Shown here: positions 1-12,895 of the stretch, piece by piece
How the letters are laid out: every line of letters starts with the position of its first letter
Position numbering within the stretch: position 1 is the first letter of the stretch
NCBI RefSeq assembly: GCF_001649575.2
Contig: NC_051440.1
Span: 23,643,412 to 23,707,411, forward strand
Direction: 5' to 3'
Source: Kryptolebias marmoratus
Taxonomy: Eukaryota > Chordata > Actinopteri > Cyprinodontiformes > Rivulidae
Length of the DNA stretch: 64,000 nt
Translations under genes and position numbers: made by a program
Notes under the pieces: generated by a model
Databases searched by the model: none
What the model was told of the DNA's origin: nothing
Seen by the model: the letters and a program-made list of their open reading frames with translations, nothing else

Positions 1-1692
1 TCATGCTTAGACAGCAAAAAGGCATCCCACTACACGCAAAGTGGGTAGAGCTGCATAAACACATGAAACAAGATTTAGTATAACTTTGAAGATAAGGAGG
101 GAGAAACAGCAGGAAGTTTTGTCCCATTTATTTGAGGCTTTGTTGCATTATTTCCAAACGGAAAAAATAAAATCTTTGGAAGTCATCGCTGCAATTTCAC
201 ACTATACTTTTCCATCCTGGATGCGTGTTTTCATGCAGCTTGATGTATCTCACAACATTCTGTGAGGCTGTTTGGTGTCTGGTTTACTCTCGTGGTTTTT
301 ATTTCCACTGCTTATGTTTCATTTCTTTCTGTAAACGTATAACAGTTTCTCCACTGACCCACTTTCAACTCCACTGTACTGTACATATTTGTTTTATTAC
401 AGAATAAATTAGCAATGCTCTGTGCAGTATTTTATATTTTTATCTTGTAAATGACAAGGCTTGGCATTATAAAATGCACATCACACATGGAACAGGGTTT
501 CTGATAGTAAAATTCTACATTTACAGTTGTGTATTTACCACACGTATCTGTAAAAAGCAGTGAGGCGGTGACTTAATACCTTGTGAGAAGCAGCTGAGGT
601 GTTACCAGTATCTGTTTGACATTATCCGTTGCAAACACGTGAGAATTAGTTTCAGGCTGAAGGCTTTTCATTGGCTTTATGCAGCACATAAATATTGATC
701 TCTGATTAATCTGATTATAAACCGGTACATGAGCACGCTGCCTGCATGAGAACAGTGAGCACATTGAAACCAGAGAGAGCCAACCGAGCTTTCACCAGCT
801 TCTCAGACAGTTTAATCTGTTCGGAGATCAGCTTCAAAACCTCAAATCCTCAGTTTGAGAGCTTTGAGCGGCTTGTGAAAACACTCAAACCGAGGGTCAT
901 GATGAGAGTCAGGGTTAACAGCTCTGCTTGGATTTTACTGACCTTAGATGGGAATGACGGCATAGCTGGACGGAACGGAGGGGAAGAGAGAGTAGTTAAA
1001 GCTACGAGGGAGAAGGTGGGAGTCTGGAAGTGGTGAGGGTAAGGGTAACATGAGAGGGACGAGGCATTCCTCGCAGGGCAACTGCATCTGAGGACGCAAT
1101 TTTCTGATACGCATAATTGGGTTATTTCAATTCTCGAGACCTGTAAATGCTCACAGGAAGACTTCCAGCTGGAGGGTTTCAGGAGGTTTAAGTTGACTCA
1201 CTTCGTGGCAGGTGTTATTGTTTTCTGTACGAGGGACGGAGAGGACGGTCCTCGGGTTTCAGTGATCAAATGCAAACCCATGTTTCCTGACTACCTGGCT
1301 CTTCTCTCATTGGTGCGCAACCTGCTGCCAAACTCACACAACACGGGAACATCTCATTCTAGAGAGTGTTTTTCTTACATCTGAGTGGAGCAATATCAGC
1401 TGACACTGCCTCTGCCTCCCACAACACTTCATCCTGGTCTCAGTAACACTCGCACTCAGTGTCATATAAGTGGAATCTTACTTGCACTACTTATAGTTTA
1501 TTGCTTAGATAATCATTAGGACTGACAGATAAAGATTTTGTGCTTCTCTTGCATCAGTTTGTTTTTTTTTTACTCTGAGATTTGATTTTACAGTATTTGT
1601 CTGCCAAAATTCCTCAAAGCATTCTGTTTGTTTCTGACAAGTCTGATGCAGTAAACTAACGGCCCCTGTCCTGTCTGCTTCCCACCCTGCAG
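1..1692 (+). other. Upstream intron or flank of the GH31-like gene, no supported exon
   Basis: The first recognisable coding exon of the GH31-like gene starts at 1693, in a phase that needs one base from an earlier exon. I looked for that exon here and found no open stretch with a matching donor and family-like sequence. The short open frames at 746-1036 and 1193-1384 have no family resemblance. The interval is therefore most likely intron, with the N-terminal exons lying before the window. Confidence 0.5.
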
Positions 1693-4600
1693 GAGTCGCC
1701 GTGCTTGTATCACCTGATAATCCTGTGCAGCTCGGGGTGGACAGCAGACAGCAATTCTGTCTGAAGTCACTGCCTAGTATGGAGCGTCTTCCCCTTCAGT
1801 ACACTGTGTGTGTGGCCCACAATGTCAGGGGCGCTCACCAGGAAGCGGTGCAACAGCTCTCGGAGCACAGCCGAGAGCTGCCGAACATGAAAACACTGTG
1901 GTGAGTTCAGAGTAGATCGAGATAAGACGAGGTTGGAGCTTTCTCCCACTGGTGAGTCATGAATAGGTCCTGATTTAGGCTCGTGTGTGCCCTGCAGGCT
2001 GCCGTTTTGGAAGCTGCTCGCTAACGTGGATTCAGGGCCGAAGGTGGAGAGGGAGCTGAGAACCTTCTCTAATCGTCTGAAGAGACATCAGCTGGGGGAG
2101 GGAATCATCAGCCTCAATGAACATTCCACCACCCTCCTCTCAGATATGGTACATGCTGTCCACTGAACTGTACTGTGTCTTCTTCCAGGCATTAAAGTCT
2201 AAGTGCAGTTTTAGCTTTAGTTTGTTAAATACTTTACTAACAAAGACGTTTTTTTGTTTTTTTACCTAGCAAGCTTTCTGGTTTCCTTTTATAGTTTAAA
2301 TAGTACAAGTATAGTATAGTTGCTTCCCCTAAATGCATCATCATTATTTTTGTACAGGCTTCAACATCAGGGAAAGATAAAATCTTCAGTTTTATTTGAA
2401 AATGAGAGACAGATAGCTGGTGAGCAAGGCAAAACTTTAATCTCATTAAAGTTGCTAAAAGCTAGTACCAAAACAACTTGATCACAATAATACTATAGAC
2501 TGTAGAAAAGATTGGAGAAAAAAAAACAGCTTGATTTCATAAAAATAAATTCTGTCTTAATAGAAGTTTCACCGATTAAAAAACTGCTTCTTTTGATAAG
2601 AATCAACACTGTTTGCTAGAAAACATAAGGAAGCTTATTCCAGAGTTGACGTACAACTGCTTGAAAAATGCAATAACAACAGTTTTTAATTTGGTTCAAG
2701 GAGATGTTAATCTCTACTTAGATGACCTGGGGGTCTGAGTTGAAATGTACATACATACCCTGAAGAGCTTGACCAAAAAGCCCCTTAAAACAAAATCTAA
2801 AAGTACTTGGTAACCAATACAGAGACTTTAAAATAGGAATGACGTGTATTCTTCAATTTGTACTATCTGGAGATGATTGTTAAAACAAGTTTTTAAAAAG
2901 AGCATTATGTAATAATCTAAACTAAAATAAGTAAGTAAATAAACAAAAGTGTGAATAATGATTTTCAAGATAAGATTAAATAAGATAGGAACCGTTCTCA
3001 TACCTAAAATCACTAAAATATTGTAACCTGTTTAAAAAAACTCTAAATTCTGCAACCACTGTATGTCCATTTTTCACAAATGATAGGACTTTTACCTTCA
3101 TCATAAAAGCATGTTTGTTCAGAACATTTTAGTTATATATGTGCTTCACCTACCTGAATTTAGTCATTCTTTAATCTTGTCTGAATGCTCCATTTTCAAC
3201 TTTACAGTTTTATTCCTTATTATTGCTTTAAAGTGCCCATTAAAGCTGATGTCAATCAACGATTGCAAACATGCACTTATTATTTGCTTGAATTTTGTGA
3301 GGGCTTGTTTTTTTGTTTTTTTTTTGGCCATTTCATGCAATACACTGCAAGCCATTTCTTGCTATACAGTTTCTTAATTCTCCCATTTAATTGTCTGGGG
3401 AATAAGGCTGGTGAGGGTTCATTGCACAGAGGAACAAAACTGGCAAGAGATGAAAGAGTTTACTTAAGTGGATCTTCAGACTGATGACAGGCGGGGACAA
3501 AGGAGGGAGAACAGGTTTATAGAAATGGCACAGTGAAGGAAAATAAAAATGTCTTTCTGCCTTCATGTTGTTTCAGAGTATCGGTCACTCTGCAGAATAA
3601 AGGAATGAAATCATAAAACCTAAAAGGTCATGCTCATTTAGTATGATTTCAGGTAATTTAGCTACAAATATTATTTGGGCTATGGTCTGGTATCGTTTTA
3701 CATTTATCAAGAGTTATTCCAAACTGCTCGGAAAAATCCACAACGAAGTGGATCCGTGTTAATATCTGCTAATGTTTCATTACAAAACAAATATAGTTGT
3801 GAGAAAATAAACAAATCCTCCTCTAACAGAGCTCAGATTACTCAGAGCGCGGTAACTGCAGGACGGTGAAGAATCGGGTCCGAGGAGATCCCAGCCAAGA
3901 CTAACTGGAGCAGGTGATTCTGACACCAGCTGGATGCTGCGATCGGACCAGGCGTCCCGCAGCAGAGCAGAAGGCTGGTGGAGTTTCACATAATGAGTCC
4001 AACAAAGAGTGTCCTGTAAACACACAATGGTAACAGCATGTTCCCGTTTCCAGTTCAGTAGGTGTGAGCGGACAAAGAGAAGGAGGAGAAACAGAAGGAA
4101 TAACAGTTGATGGATTGCATTAAGCGTACAGGACTTTCCTGGAATTTCAAGGTTGTTGATTCATAAAGAAATATTAACCGATTGTTGTTAATTTATTTGC
4201 TCTACATCATCTTAATTCTCTCAGACAGTGCTGTATAAAACAAGTCACACAGTCTTTAATGGGAACATAAAGTTGATAATAAAATGTAAGTACACAACGA
4301 GTAGAATATCAGCTGCACTGTGATCTTATTATTTTTGGCTGTGTAGAATTTCAGTCAGTCATTAGTCTGACACCCTTTTAAGCAAAAAAGCTAAATAAAG
4401 TTGCCTTTTTTGTATGTTTAGAAAATAAAATGCAACCTACATTTGGCCTTTTTGGTAAATCCTTCTTTTCTTTTTTTCTCACTTTTTAAATCTGGAAACC
4501 CAAACCTGAGAACTTATACAACATGTACTAATCTCGATTTTCTTCCCACAACTCTTTCACCTCCTGAGGTCAGCCTCTTTGTTCTTAAGACGTTTTGTTC

Positions 4601-7600
4601 CTCAGTTATGTAATCTGAAATTTCTGTTTGACTTAACATGTGAACCCTAGAGAATTTGAACGCATTAAATGGATTCTACTGAGGTTATATCATCAACAGT
4701 GCAGGTTTCCAATGCAAAGTGTCCACGTGTTGTAAACTGAACTGAACGTTGACTTGTATCCCCATGTCGTTCTGCAGGACCATGACTACCTCAGCAACAG
4801 GAAAAGAGGGATGTCCAAGAGACTGACCAGGGACCTCCCACTTGTCAAGCTTCTTAACATTTCCATCACCCTGTCCCCTTTCCTGGGCGTGGACACCACG
4901 CAGTTCCACACCTCCCTCATGGATGGCACAGAGGCCTTCTGGCTCGGTCTCCCCTCGGCCACGCAGGGAACGCTGGTGAGGATGGGGAGGCACAAACAAT
5001 CCCCATGCAAAATATTTAACTCCAAAAATTATACAGCATATTTAAAGTTTGACCCTTAAATTTAAAGTTACTTTGCAGTTGTTGGGTCATAGCTGCCTTC
5101 CTTATGAGTGTAAATCCTTCACATCATCTCAGTTCTGATATATCTAAATATTTAAAACACATTTCATGTCATTTAAGTTCTTCATCATAGTTCCTTCGAG
5201 CAACAAGAAAACTATAGTGACATTGAAATGAAACCAGATATTCTCTTAAGAATATAGTTTGAACCTGCAGCGTTTGTTCAAGTTTGATATTTTTGAAAAA
5301 GGAAATCACTGTTTGAAAAAATAAATGTATGACTTCAACAACAGAGACACTGTTGTTAATTAGACAATGCAGTCTCTGGAGTAACTCCCCATTCCTTGTC
5401 CCTTCTTAACTGCTGGAAATTTAAAGCTGAGTCTGTAAAACTCTAGAAATACAACAAAATGAGAATTGCTGATGATTAATAATACACATCAGCTGTTAGT
5501 TCAGGTTGCTTGGTAATTTCAAGTGCAGAACTGTCTCTGATTCAGATGAAAAGTTCACTAATACTAAACTGTACTTTCAGAATAACTCCACCTGTTATTG
5601 TAGCATAAAAGTACTTCAATGTGATATTCTCGTGCTGCTGTCCTCCCATCCAGATCCCCGTGATGAGTCGGTGGCGAGGAAAGTTCTGTGTAAAGCTAAA
5701 CCTTACAAACCCAGCAGCAGTGAGCTGGTTCCTGGACAGGGTGGGATCCCTGCAGGCCCATTTAGGAATGGAGTACATCATGCTGGAGGGGGGCGAGGGG
5801 AATCTGTTTGAGGAGCAGGCCCTGCGGCCACCGCAGGCTCTGAGTGGCGATAAGTACATCGAACTCCTGGCTGACCTGGCCACCAGCATCGGAGACTCCA
5901 CCATCGTGACTGCAGGAACACGGTAATCCTCTCAAGCGCCAAATTCTTTGAGCCTGTTTTCTCAAAGAGGCCGTTTGTCAGAAAGTTTCATTTACTTAAT
6001 TATGATATCTTAAATTTGCTTCTTTCCTAATTTTTCACACATTTATCACAATTTATTGTGCTCCTCAGGTCGAACCACAAGCCGGTGTTTGTGAGGATGA
6101 CCCCCCTACAGTCTGACTGGGGTCCGATGGGACTGAGAGCCATTATTCCCTCCTTGCTGCACCATACTCTGCTGGGATACAACTTCCTCATTCCTGATGC
6201 AGTAGGTAATACAATAGTCTATGCATTTTTTTTACCATTTTGATAACTTAATGGTTTATTTTTATATTTCAATTTATTTTTCTGGTGAAAAAATCAAGTG
6301 TATTCTTGTGATTTTTGAAATTCCTCAGATGGTGGTTCAAAGCCTGTCTGTGAGAAAAGTATTTACTTTGAAGTGCAGAAAACAGAGAGCTGTCAGTAAC
6401 AAAGAAAACAGATGGTAGATTACAGTTTCACTAAAACATTGGCAAGTGACTATAATCAAGAGAAAGTCGTTTTATTGATCAGTAGTCCACTTTTATAATT
6501 GTATCTGCAGAACACAAAACATGGGACTCAATTCTTTCTAATCAACACCATAAGTCCCAGAATCTGTTTCTGGATTTATTTGAATTCCTTCATCTTAACA
6601 GCCAATCACAGTTTGAAGTGCCCATGGCTCTATAACCATGACTTTTCTTTCCTTCATCGTGAGTATTTTGCCTTTCAGGAGGCTCTCTGTCTGGAGACCT
6701 GGTCACAGATCTGGAGCTGTTCATCCGTTGGCTGGAGATCGTAGCCTTCCTCCCAGTTATCAGCTTCCACACGCCACCCTGGGTCTGTGGAGAGGAGCAG
6801 GTAAACACAACCGTAAACCAAACAACAAGTCCGCAACCAATCAGAGAGCAGCAGGCTGCAACAGCTGACTTCTTCATAAGAACTTGTGAGGACTTTAGGA
6901 GAACAATGAAGTGAGGGAGGTCGTATGACACTGAAGATGTGGTTTATTGACCCACCCACCTGTCTTCAGTTCAGTTCCCACTGATGTTCTTGCAGAGGAA
7001 GCAGAACTAAACCCAAATCCTCTCCACTTGAAATCACAGAACGAACTGTTCATTGCACTCAGCAGGAAAACAAAGTGTACATTTTCTAGTAATAGATATT
7101 GATATTTTTGACAATGAGGTGCCCGAGGTCAGGTTCCTAAAAACTGTTTGTGTTTCTTGAGAGGACGACGGATCTTTTCACCCCTCCTCTGCCCTTCCCG
7201 CCTTTCCTCGTCTCATTCACCTGTGGTTAAGAAGTCCATCTGTTTTGAATTACAATCCCTATTTTAGATTTATGGCTCACTCTTACTCTCGAGGGCCACT
7301 TCAGCTGGAATGTTAATGAATCTGAGAACAAGTTTTGGAAAAATACTTTATTATAAGGATGGACAAATGTGACTGGGATCGATGAGCTGGATTTTTTTTA
7401 CGTGTAGCAGAAATGAAGGCAAGGAAAAAATACTGGTTGTGACTTGTATTGCGTGACAAAGATAAAAATAGAGCTTTTGGACAGCTAGACATTTGACAGC
7501 AGCAAGTTTTCCATTTCGGTATGTAACATAGCCTTCAGCTTATAAAGTCAAATGAAGTGAGCCTGAGCCGGCATTTAGTGGAAAACAGGCTGCTGTGAAG

Positions 7601-8777
7601 CACGTGATAAATAGCTCTTTTATGAGTTTTACTGTAGGTGAAATGAGCACCTTAATTTCTAGAATGTGTGAGACTTTAGTCTGTCATAGATGGGCCACAA
7701 AAACGACTTCGCCGGAATGGAATAGCAGCCCAACCTGAAACCCACACACACGCCTGGCTTCTCAATTAGAGCCACTCAGACCTGGGCTGGTATTCAAGGT
7801 TTGCTCAATCCCATTTCATGAAAGCACTTATTTTTTATAGACATGGTCAAATTATGTTTTTGTCATGGGACACTGATGAGGATGTGACCCTTTTTGGAAT
7901 GCTGAGGTCATTTGGACAGAGGGAGACAGGAGAAACACTTGGACAGCGTTGAACCCACTGAAGAAACAAAGAGCGGCTCTTAAGTTCCATTAGCACATCC
8001 AAGTGAAAGGATGACACAGTTTTCTTTTGCAGACCTTATTAAGGGGGCTAATGGACCAGCATTGAATCACCATTATTACTGTCTTGTTGATTTCTTTTAT
8101 TTTATTCTTCCATTTCCGTCACCCACAGCACTGGTAAAACTTACAAACCAACACCTCAAAACATGAGTCTGGATCAGGAACAGTGTTCTTTGACCTTTGG
8201 TAGTAATATCAAAATATTATTGGAGTTTAAACATATGCAACCATGATGAAATGTTTCAATCTATGGCCCCCTCCAGGTGTTAAACCTGACTCGGACCTAC
8301 ATAGCAAAGCACCAGAGGGATGTGGTTCCACTGATAGAGAAATATGCAGAGGAGTGGCAGTTGACGGGAAACCCCATCTACCGGCCAATGTGGTGGCTCA
8401 GCCCCAGTGACCCAATGACTTTCACCATCGATGACCAGTTTCTCATCGGAGACGAGGTGACTTAATGGCGTTCTCACAGGGGAGGATCGGGTTCCTCTTT
8501 TCAGCATCCGATGTACTTGGCATCCAGTTGGTGACCTGATTGTCTTTCTGACAAGGCGCACAACCTCCGACTTGTAAATTTGTTTCAACTTTGCTATTTT
8601 CAGGTCCTGGTGGCGCCAGTGGTGGAGAAGGGGGCGGTGCAGAGGGATATTTATTTACCTGACGGGGGCTTCCAGTGGCAGGACAGCCGGAATGCGCAGG
8701 TGTTTGATGGGGGGACGTTTCTGCAGGACTATCCTGTTCCTCTGGAGGAGGTGGCTGTTTTCTTACGGAGAAGCTGA
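1693..8777 (+). CDS. GH31 family glycosidase-like protein (MYORG / SITS-binding-protein-like), 5'-partial
   Basis: Eight coding exons join in frame: 1693-1900, 1998-2148, 4778-4975, 5654-5922, 6069-6205, 6679-6800, 8277-8456 and 8604-8777 (TGA). All introns are GT-AG. They encode about 479 C-terminal residues; MYORG-type proteins are about 700, so the N-terminal third, including any signal anchor, is missing from the window. Recognisable GH31 blocks in order are a WLPFWKLL stretch, a barrel strand ending LEGGEGN, then FVRMTPLQSDWG, a GGSLSGDLVTDLELFIRW block, and the C-terminal PMWWLSPSDP and VLVAPVVEKGAVQRDIYLP blocks of the barrel and beta-sandwich. Known members act on glycans in the ER/Golgi. 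MYORG itself is encoded largely in one coding exon, so this intron-rich gene is probably a separate paralogue. The usual catalytic Asp residues appear substituted (see findings), so enzymatic activity is uncertain. The family call is firm; the exact orthologue is not. Confidence 0.85.
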
Positions 8778-10371
8778 GTCCTTACTAATCCACTGAATCA
8801 CCTGACTTGTACTGTTACTGTTCTGAATCAAATTCTTAAAAAAAAAAAAAAACTTTTCTGAAAGTGTCCTGATCTCAACTTGCACTTTTCCCCCTAAAGA
8901 CCATGGACACTCTCTCAAGTTCTCACTTGAGAAAGACTTCAAATACTTGCACTTTAAAGCTGAAAATTTCTTTTTATTTTTCTCTTTTTGAGTGGTTTTT
9001 TTCTTCCTTTTTTAAAAGAAAGAAAATGTTAATCAGTTTTACCTCTCGGCTGATTTGTTTCTGGACTTTTTTTTTTTTATTAATTCACCTGTTTTTTTGT
9101 ATAGTTCCTGAGAAATCTGTGTGTTTACATACTGCCTTTCAACAGTCTTTAAAATTTATAGTTGCTGCTGGCTCTCTTCATGAGGAGGAACAAAGCAAGC
9201 CCCAATGTCGGCTCAAAGAATCTCTCAAGAAGACCAAACGAAGAAACGGAAAAACAAAGGAAGACTTTTGAAAAGGCTGTTTTCGAGGGAACCGCTTAAT
9301 AGGAGGAAATTACGTCGCAGAAAGCTGCCAGTGGGGACAGATGCACTGTGGATGTCTTGCTTACTCATCAGAAAGGCTTTTACTTGAACCAATCAGGCTG
9401 TGGGGCTGATGTTAAATGAATGTACCTCAAATTCTTGTTGCTCACTGCTTTATAAAGTCATTACACAACAACCCATCACGCTATCGGACATATTTGTAAA
9501 GCAGTTCGAGATGATTACACCACTGTATTGTAGTACTGTACACCAGAGAACTTGAGCCCAAGTTACTGTTGTTTTAACTTTGCATTTATTTAAGTTTAGA
9601 TCAAATTTGACCTTTACAAGAGCTTACTGTAGCTGGGGGTTATAAATGACTGATTTTATGTTTGACTTGCTAACTGTTGTTGTGTTAAAATGCTCTTCCT
9701 TGGGAGCCACATAAAGTTATAAAGAGAGCCTAGAAGACAACGCCGACCAAGTGGATAGAAAGTTTCAAAGTCACATTTGGGGAAATTTGCTTATTTTGGT
9801 GATTTTTTTGTAAATTGTGTCACTGGTGTATCTTGTTCATATAAAACTCCAACACCCTACTTGAGTACAGTTAAAGACTGGTGATATGGAGGCAGTGAGT
9901 TCATCCTAAAGCTACCAAGATCCAACATAACAAAGTTTGTAACAAAGTCTTGGACAGACATGAAATAAGTATAATAGCCCAACAAAATAATTGCCAAAGA
10001 GCTATGTTAGGTGTTTGCTGAAGGTTTTTTTAAATTGTGACTTTTAGATCTTGCTCATCTGATGATTTTTTGTTTAGTTTAGTTTAGTTTTGTTTTGAAG
10101 TCCTGATTCTTCATTTGTTAACTTTTTCTCCTTTTTTAAGCACACTGCAGAATCATGATCAGGGTCAGATACAAGAAAAAAAAATATTGAAATGAGTGTC
10201 AATAGTAAAAAAAATAAATAAATAAATAAAAAGAACTTCAGAAAGCATTAAGAGCTATTGCTCAAAACATTAAAATATGATGGTGGAGTTCCCTGAAGGA
10301 AGGCACATCATCTGTTGCTTTAAATGCCAAAGTCTTAGGGAAAGTTCCTGCGTGATCTGTTAGCACTCAGA

Positions 10372-10625
10372 GTATGTGTTAGGCATGATTCTCAGCTACT
10401 ACCACACCAAATCTTAGCTCAATATTTGTACAAATAACTAAGTTATAACTATTAGGTTGATTCGCTGTGATGGCCCTCTTGAATTGGGTTGTCTTAAAAA
10501 GTTAATTAGTCGCAGATCTACATGCAATGATTACTTTCTGAGAGTTTCATTGAAATCCATTCAGTGATTCATGAGATATTTTGCTAGCAGACAAACACGC
10601 ACAGAGACACATGTAATTACATGAT
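10372..10625 (+). repeat. Dispersed teleost repeat, copy 1
   Basis: The copy begins CTCAGCTACTACCACACC and contains TTGAATTGGGTTG. It ends with a GAAATCCATTCAGTGATTC block and an ACAGACAAAC-like tail. The same blocks recur in the same order at 30525-31190 on this strand and, reversed, at about 58320-58560. I recognise it as a repeat common in fish non-coding DNA but cannot name the family. Confidence 0.65.
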
Positions 10626-11169
10626 TGCCTGTCTTTCATATCAGCTGACGATAACTACATGAAAGTCTGGCTCCTTGAAAGAAAAGCCTAAAAAAGTTAG
10701 GGATGGTTTACAACTTTTGCACAATACTGTGATTCACAACATGCTAGTAAGCTAGCTCATTTCCCCAAATGTACTAAAACATTTAAATAAAATACTCCTT
10801 TTTTTCAGAAATGACTTCATATGAAAATTCTGTCAATTAAAGAGCCATATTAATGTTTGACCTTAAACCGTTCACAGCACTGATTGGTGATCAGTTTTGA
10901 AATTTAAGGAGCTTTTCATCTGACAGAGAACTGGTTTGATTCAGTTTTTTTCAATTTTGTTCACATTTTATGCATTTCAACCAAAACCAGCCCAGTTCAA
11001 AGCCTAAAAACTGGTTCTGTACAAGGATTAGATGATAGTTGGATTGTTTCCAGCACAAATGGACATTACCTGAGTGGAGCATGGAAATAGTGCTGTGATC
11101 GAAATGCATTGGTTCAAAAAGAAACCAAACCAGTTTTCTGTTAATTAAAGGGTGGCAGGTGGTTTATAG

Positions 11170-11442
11170 TAGGGCTGCACAATATATTTAAAAATGAATT
11201 CATGGTATTGGTGTTAAATATGGCAACGATGATATCAGTTGCAATAAACCCACATGTTCATGTCATTAAAATGTTCACAGCACTCTCCATGTGCCGGCTG
11301 TGGATAATTAGAGGAGCGGGCGTCCAAATTTGTAGTTTTTGTATACAGTTTGTGTCTGCATTTTTTTTAATCCTTTGCAATGTCAATATTAGACACACTG
11401 ATACTGCTATATTAAATTTTTGTTATATATTGTGCAGCCCTA
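11170..11442. mobile_element. MITE-like element with 16-18 bp terminal inverted repeats
   Basis: The left end reads TAGGGCTGCACAATATAT and the right end is its reverse complement, ending at 11442. The interior is about 240 bp, AT-rich and non-coding. TA at both outer edges fits a TA target-site duplication, as in Tc1/mariner-type non-autonomous elements. The open frame 11202-11450 lies inside it and is not a gene. Confidence 0.7.
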
Positions 11443-12187
11443 GTTCATAAGACGTGGTAAAAACCATCGATTCGCTGTTCTTTGGACTGTCTGCACGCAC
11501 ATTTGTTGCTTTCTTTGCATTGGTAGGAGGGTTAAACCAGGACATTATTTGACCTAATGCTCTGATGAGATTTATCCTGTGATCATATTTAAAATCTCCC
11601 TCTGAAAAATGGTCATTTTTAGATAAATCAGGATACGACTCGCTCTCTATCACTATTGCTTTTTTTGTTTTGATTTTTTTAATTTTTTGAAATTTATTTT
11701 TTGCAGAAGAACCTTTACCGGCCAGCAGTTCTGACACAGACTTGTTTCTTAACGAGTTCCACCACAAAATTAACTGTTTACTGTATTGATTAAAACACTC
11801 AGGTCTAATGAAACTTCAGTTCACCTAATGTCTTAGTGCAACGTAGCATGTTGTGATCACACTGATGTCTTAATCTCTCAAAGAGCAGAATGTATGAGAA
11901 GCCCACAGGGATTTTCCACACCCCTTTTTGTGAGAAATTTCCTTTTTTTTAATGTTCCTATGTCAGTGCCTAAATATACAGTTTTCAAAAACACACTGCA
12001 GGAAAAGCTCTTTTGTGTTATTCCTTGCAAAACAATATGCCTTAAAAATAACGTGCCACTCCTAAATCCGGACAGAGACAAGAGTCCGGATTGTTGCAGT
12101 ATTAGCAAGAAAAGTACGATGACTGTGCCATTATGAATGTTTTTTTTTCTCTTCTGTAAATCAGAGAATGTAGAATGACAAAGTTGC

Positions 12188-12193
12188 AATAAA
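12188..12193 (+). promoter_or_regulatory. Candidate polyadenylation signal for the GH31-like gene
   Basis: A canonical AATAAA is followed within about 40 bases by TTGTGACATTTTGAGTTGTT, a plausible GT-rich downstream element. It is the best-formed plus-strand signal between the stop codon and the convergent cpt1a gene. Confidence 0.4.
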
Positions 12194-12682
12194 GTTTACA
12201 TTTTCTTAAAGCCTTGTGACATTTTGAGTTGTTTTTTTAGATAAAATTATTTCTCATTCCCTGATACCTTTTCAGTGTTTTAGAATTTTTTTGGCTTAGT
12301 AAATAAGTAAAGAAAAAAAAATCAAAGAAAGAAAAATCTGTTTCAAAAAGTACCGAAATTTTTATTTTTTATTTGCTTAAGGAACTAATTTAAAGAGAGC
12401 AAAACTGAAAATATATAAACAGTAACAAATATTGTGATCTTACAAAGTTGTTTATTTGTATTTATTTTTGATTTGGTCATATAGTTTTGAGGAGTCAATG
12501 TTTTATTTTTCCATGGTTTTCAGTTTTTCTGGTTGAATTGCACCTTTAGTTCTTTAGGTTACATAAACAGATTTCTCAATGAAAGTAAATTAGAGCTTAT
12601 AATTTCTGTTTCCTTCCTGTTTGTTTCTACTCATCTGTCCGTGATGAGTGAGATTAAAAGTCTGCAAGACTTTTCTAATTCC

Positions 12683-12895
12683 TCAGGCCAGAAAGTATCT
12701 GATCATGTGGGCAACTCCACTAATACCACCTAAACCTCCTAAAAGATATTTATAGCTTCCGAGAACTTCTTGGAGAACCTCAGCTTCCTTACCTTCGTCT
12801 CCTACGGCCACTTGGCTGAGCTCCACCTTGGGGCCCCGGTCCCCGGTCCCCCGCTCCTTTAGTGCAGTTGGACAGGTGCAGCTGGTCGCAGACAT
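12683..12895 (-). CDS. Unassigned small ORF (70 codons) in a GC-rich patch
   Basis: An ATG-to-stop frame of 70 codons lies in a locally GC-rich segment (about 12770-12900) within very AT-rich DNA. The predicted peptide has a Cys-containing N terminus, an acidic middle (GDEGKEAEVLQEVLG) and a hydrophobic Gly-rich C terminus (LLGGLGGISGVAHMIRYFLA) that could be a membrane segment. I do not recognise it. The ATG context is weak, and no flanking exon, promoter or terminator is evident. It may be an exon remnant, a retrocopy fragment or chance. Confidence 0.2.
   Translation of the reverse strand: MSATSCTCPTALKERGTGDRGPKVELSQVAVGDEGKEAEVLQEVLGSYKYLLGGLGGISGVAHMIRYFLA

Larger units (their letters stand above)
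8778..12210 (+). other. 3' UTR and downstream flank of the GH31-like gene
   Basis: No coding exon is visible after the stop at 8775-8777. The stretch is AT-rich. It contains a decayed dispersed repeat (10372-10625), a MITE-like element (11170-11442) and a good AATAAA at 12188-12193 followed by a GT-rich tract. The open frame at 8903-9271 lies in the UTR and has low-complexity composition. Whether the transcript really runs 3.4 kb to that signal, or ends earlier near AATAAA runs at about 10.2 or 10.8 kb, cannot be decided from sequence. Confidence 0.45.

Noticed and set aside
746..1384. Candidate upstream exons of the GH31-like gene
   Set aside because: The open frames have no GH31-like sequence, and no donor in the right phase joins them to 1693.
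8903..9387. Overlapping open frames after the GH31-like stop codon
   Set aside because: They lie in the 3' UTR, have low-complexity Phe/Ser/Lys composition and show no family resemblance or splice context.
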